Under the pieces are notes generated by a model, which ran no database searches, was not told the origin of the DNA, and was given only the letters and a program-made list of their open reading frames with translations. Positions 5,193 to 5,313 of a DNA stretch of 5,313 bases are shown here, piece by piece (the first letter of the stretch is position 1; each line of letters starts with the position of its first letter). The position numbers were made by a program, and so were the translations under genes. Source of the stretch: an uncultured Ruminococcus sp. (GTDB lineage: Bacteria; Bacillota; Clostridia; Oscillospirales; Ruminococcaceae); the NCBI GenBank assembly GCA_937926145.1, contig CALANW010000127.1, positions 1 through 5,313 on the forward strand. The letters are read 5' to 3'.

Positions 5193-5224
5193 TCACCGCA
5201 GGCGGCGGTTGTTGCTTGCGGTGA
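5193..5224 (+). other. Hairpin after the HPr-like gene
   Basis: TCACCGCA (5193-5200) pairs perfectly with TGCGGTGA (5217-5224), and GGC (5201-5203) can extend the stem with 5214-5216, one pair being G-U. It begins three bases after the stop codon of the HPr-like gene. No T run follows, so it is a poor intrinsic terminator but could protect the 3' end of the mRNA or affect the next reading frame. Confidence 0.45.
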
Positions 5225-5226
5225 GG

Positions 5227-5313
5227 ATGAGTTATTGGTCTTGCAATGATAAATCTTTTATTAAGGCAACACCGTACAATGCCGCCAATAAATTCTCACA
5301 AATCAAGTTAAAC
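5227..5313 (+). CDS. Open frame running off the window edge, doubtful
   Basis: An ATG at 5227 opens 29 codons without a stop to the last base, beginning MSYWSCNDKSFIKATP. GAGG sits directly against the ATG (5223-5226), which is too close for a normal ribosome binding site. A frame this short stays open by chance often enough that it may not be a gene. The residues match nothing I recognise. Confidence 0.15.
   Translation, partial: MSYWSCNDKSFIKATPYNAANKFSQIKLN

Noticed and set aside
1..5313. CRISPR array
   Set aside because: No regularly spaced repeats of suitable length were seen; the only short direct repeats are the three CATGATTTTG copies, which are irregularly spaced.

Overview
The window reads as the left part of an integrated, mobilizable genetic element next to the 3' half of a tRNA-Asn(GUU) gene. 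The lineage is most likely a Clostridia-type Bacillota, perhaps Ruminococcaceae. This rests on AGGAG-type ribosome binding sites, moderate G+C, the MobC plus MobA/VirD2-type relaxase pair, and a RepA/DUF6017-like protein. The taxonomic guess is from general resemblance only, and no search was run.

Layout. Positions 1-55 are the 3' part of the tRNA. Positions 56-251 are a leader holding a 12-bp-stem hairpin, a possible promoter and a very strong intrinsic terminator placed just ahead of the first gene. A plus-strand pair follows: an unrecognised 124-aa protein (252-626) and a 432-aa replication-initiator-like protein (628-1926). An AT-rich gene on the opposite strand (1931-2398) with its own clear promoter interrupts the plus-strand series and looks like cargo. 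Next comes a 71-aa excisionase-type helix-turn-helix protein (2531-2746). A 341-bp stretch without a convincing gene (2747-3087) is dense in repeats and palindromes and is the likely oriT and control region.

The mobilization module follows as a tight operon: mobC (3088-3435), relaxase (3440-4888) and a small HPr-like protein overlapping the relaxase end (4878-5189). The last 124 bases hold a hairpin and an open frame running off the edge.

Working model (inference): the initiator-like gene and its partner maintain the excised form. The HTH protein acts in excision or regulation. MobC and the relaxase process the oriT just upstream of them, so the element can be mobilized by a helper conjugation system. 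No integrase, coupling protein or type IV secretion gene is visible, so an integrase and the right attachment site would have to lie beyond 5313. The points most worth a second look are the terminator inside the 5' leader, the paired CAACC-N-GGTTG palindromes, the oriT-like architecture, the HPr-like protein without its phosphorylatable histidine, and the unrecognised AT-rich cargo gene.
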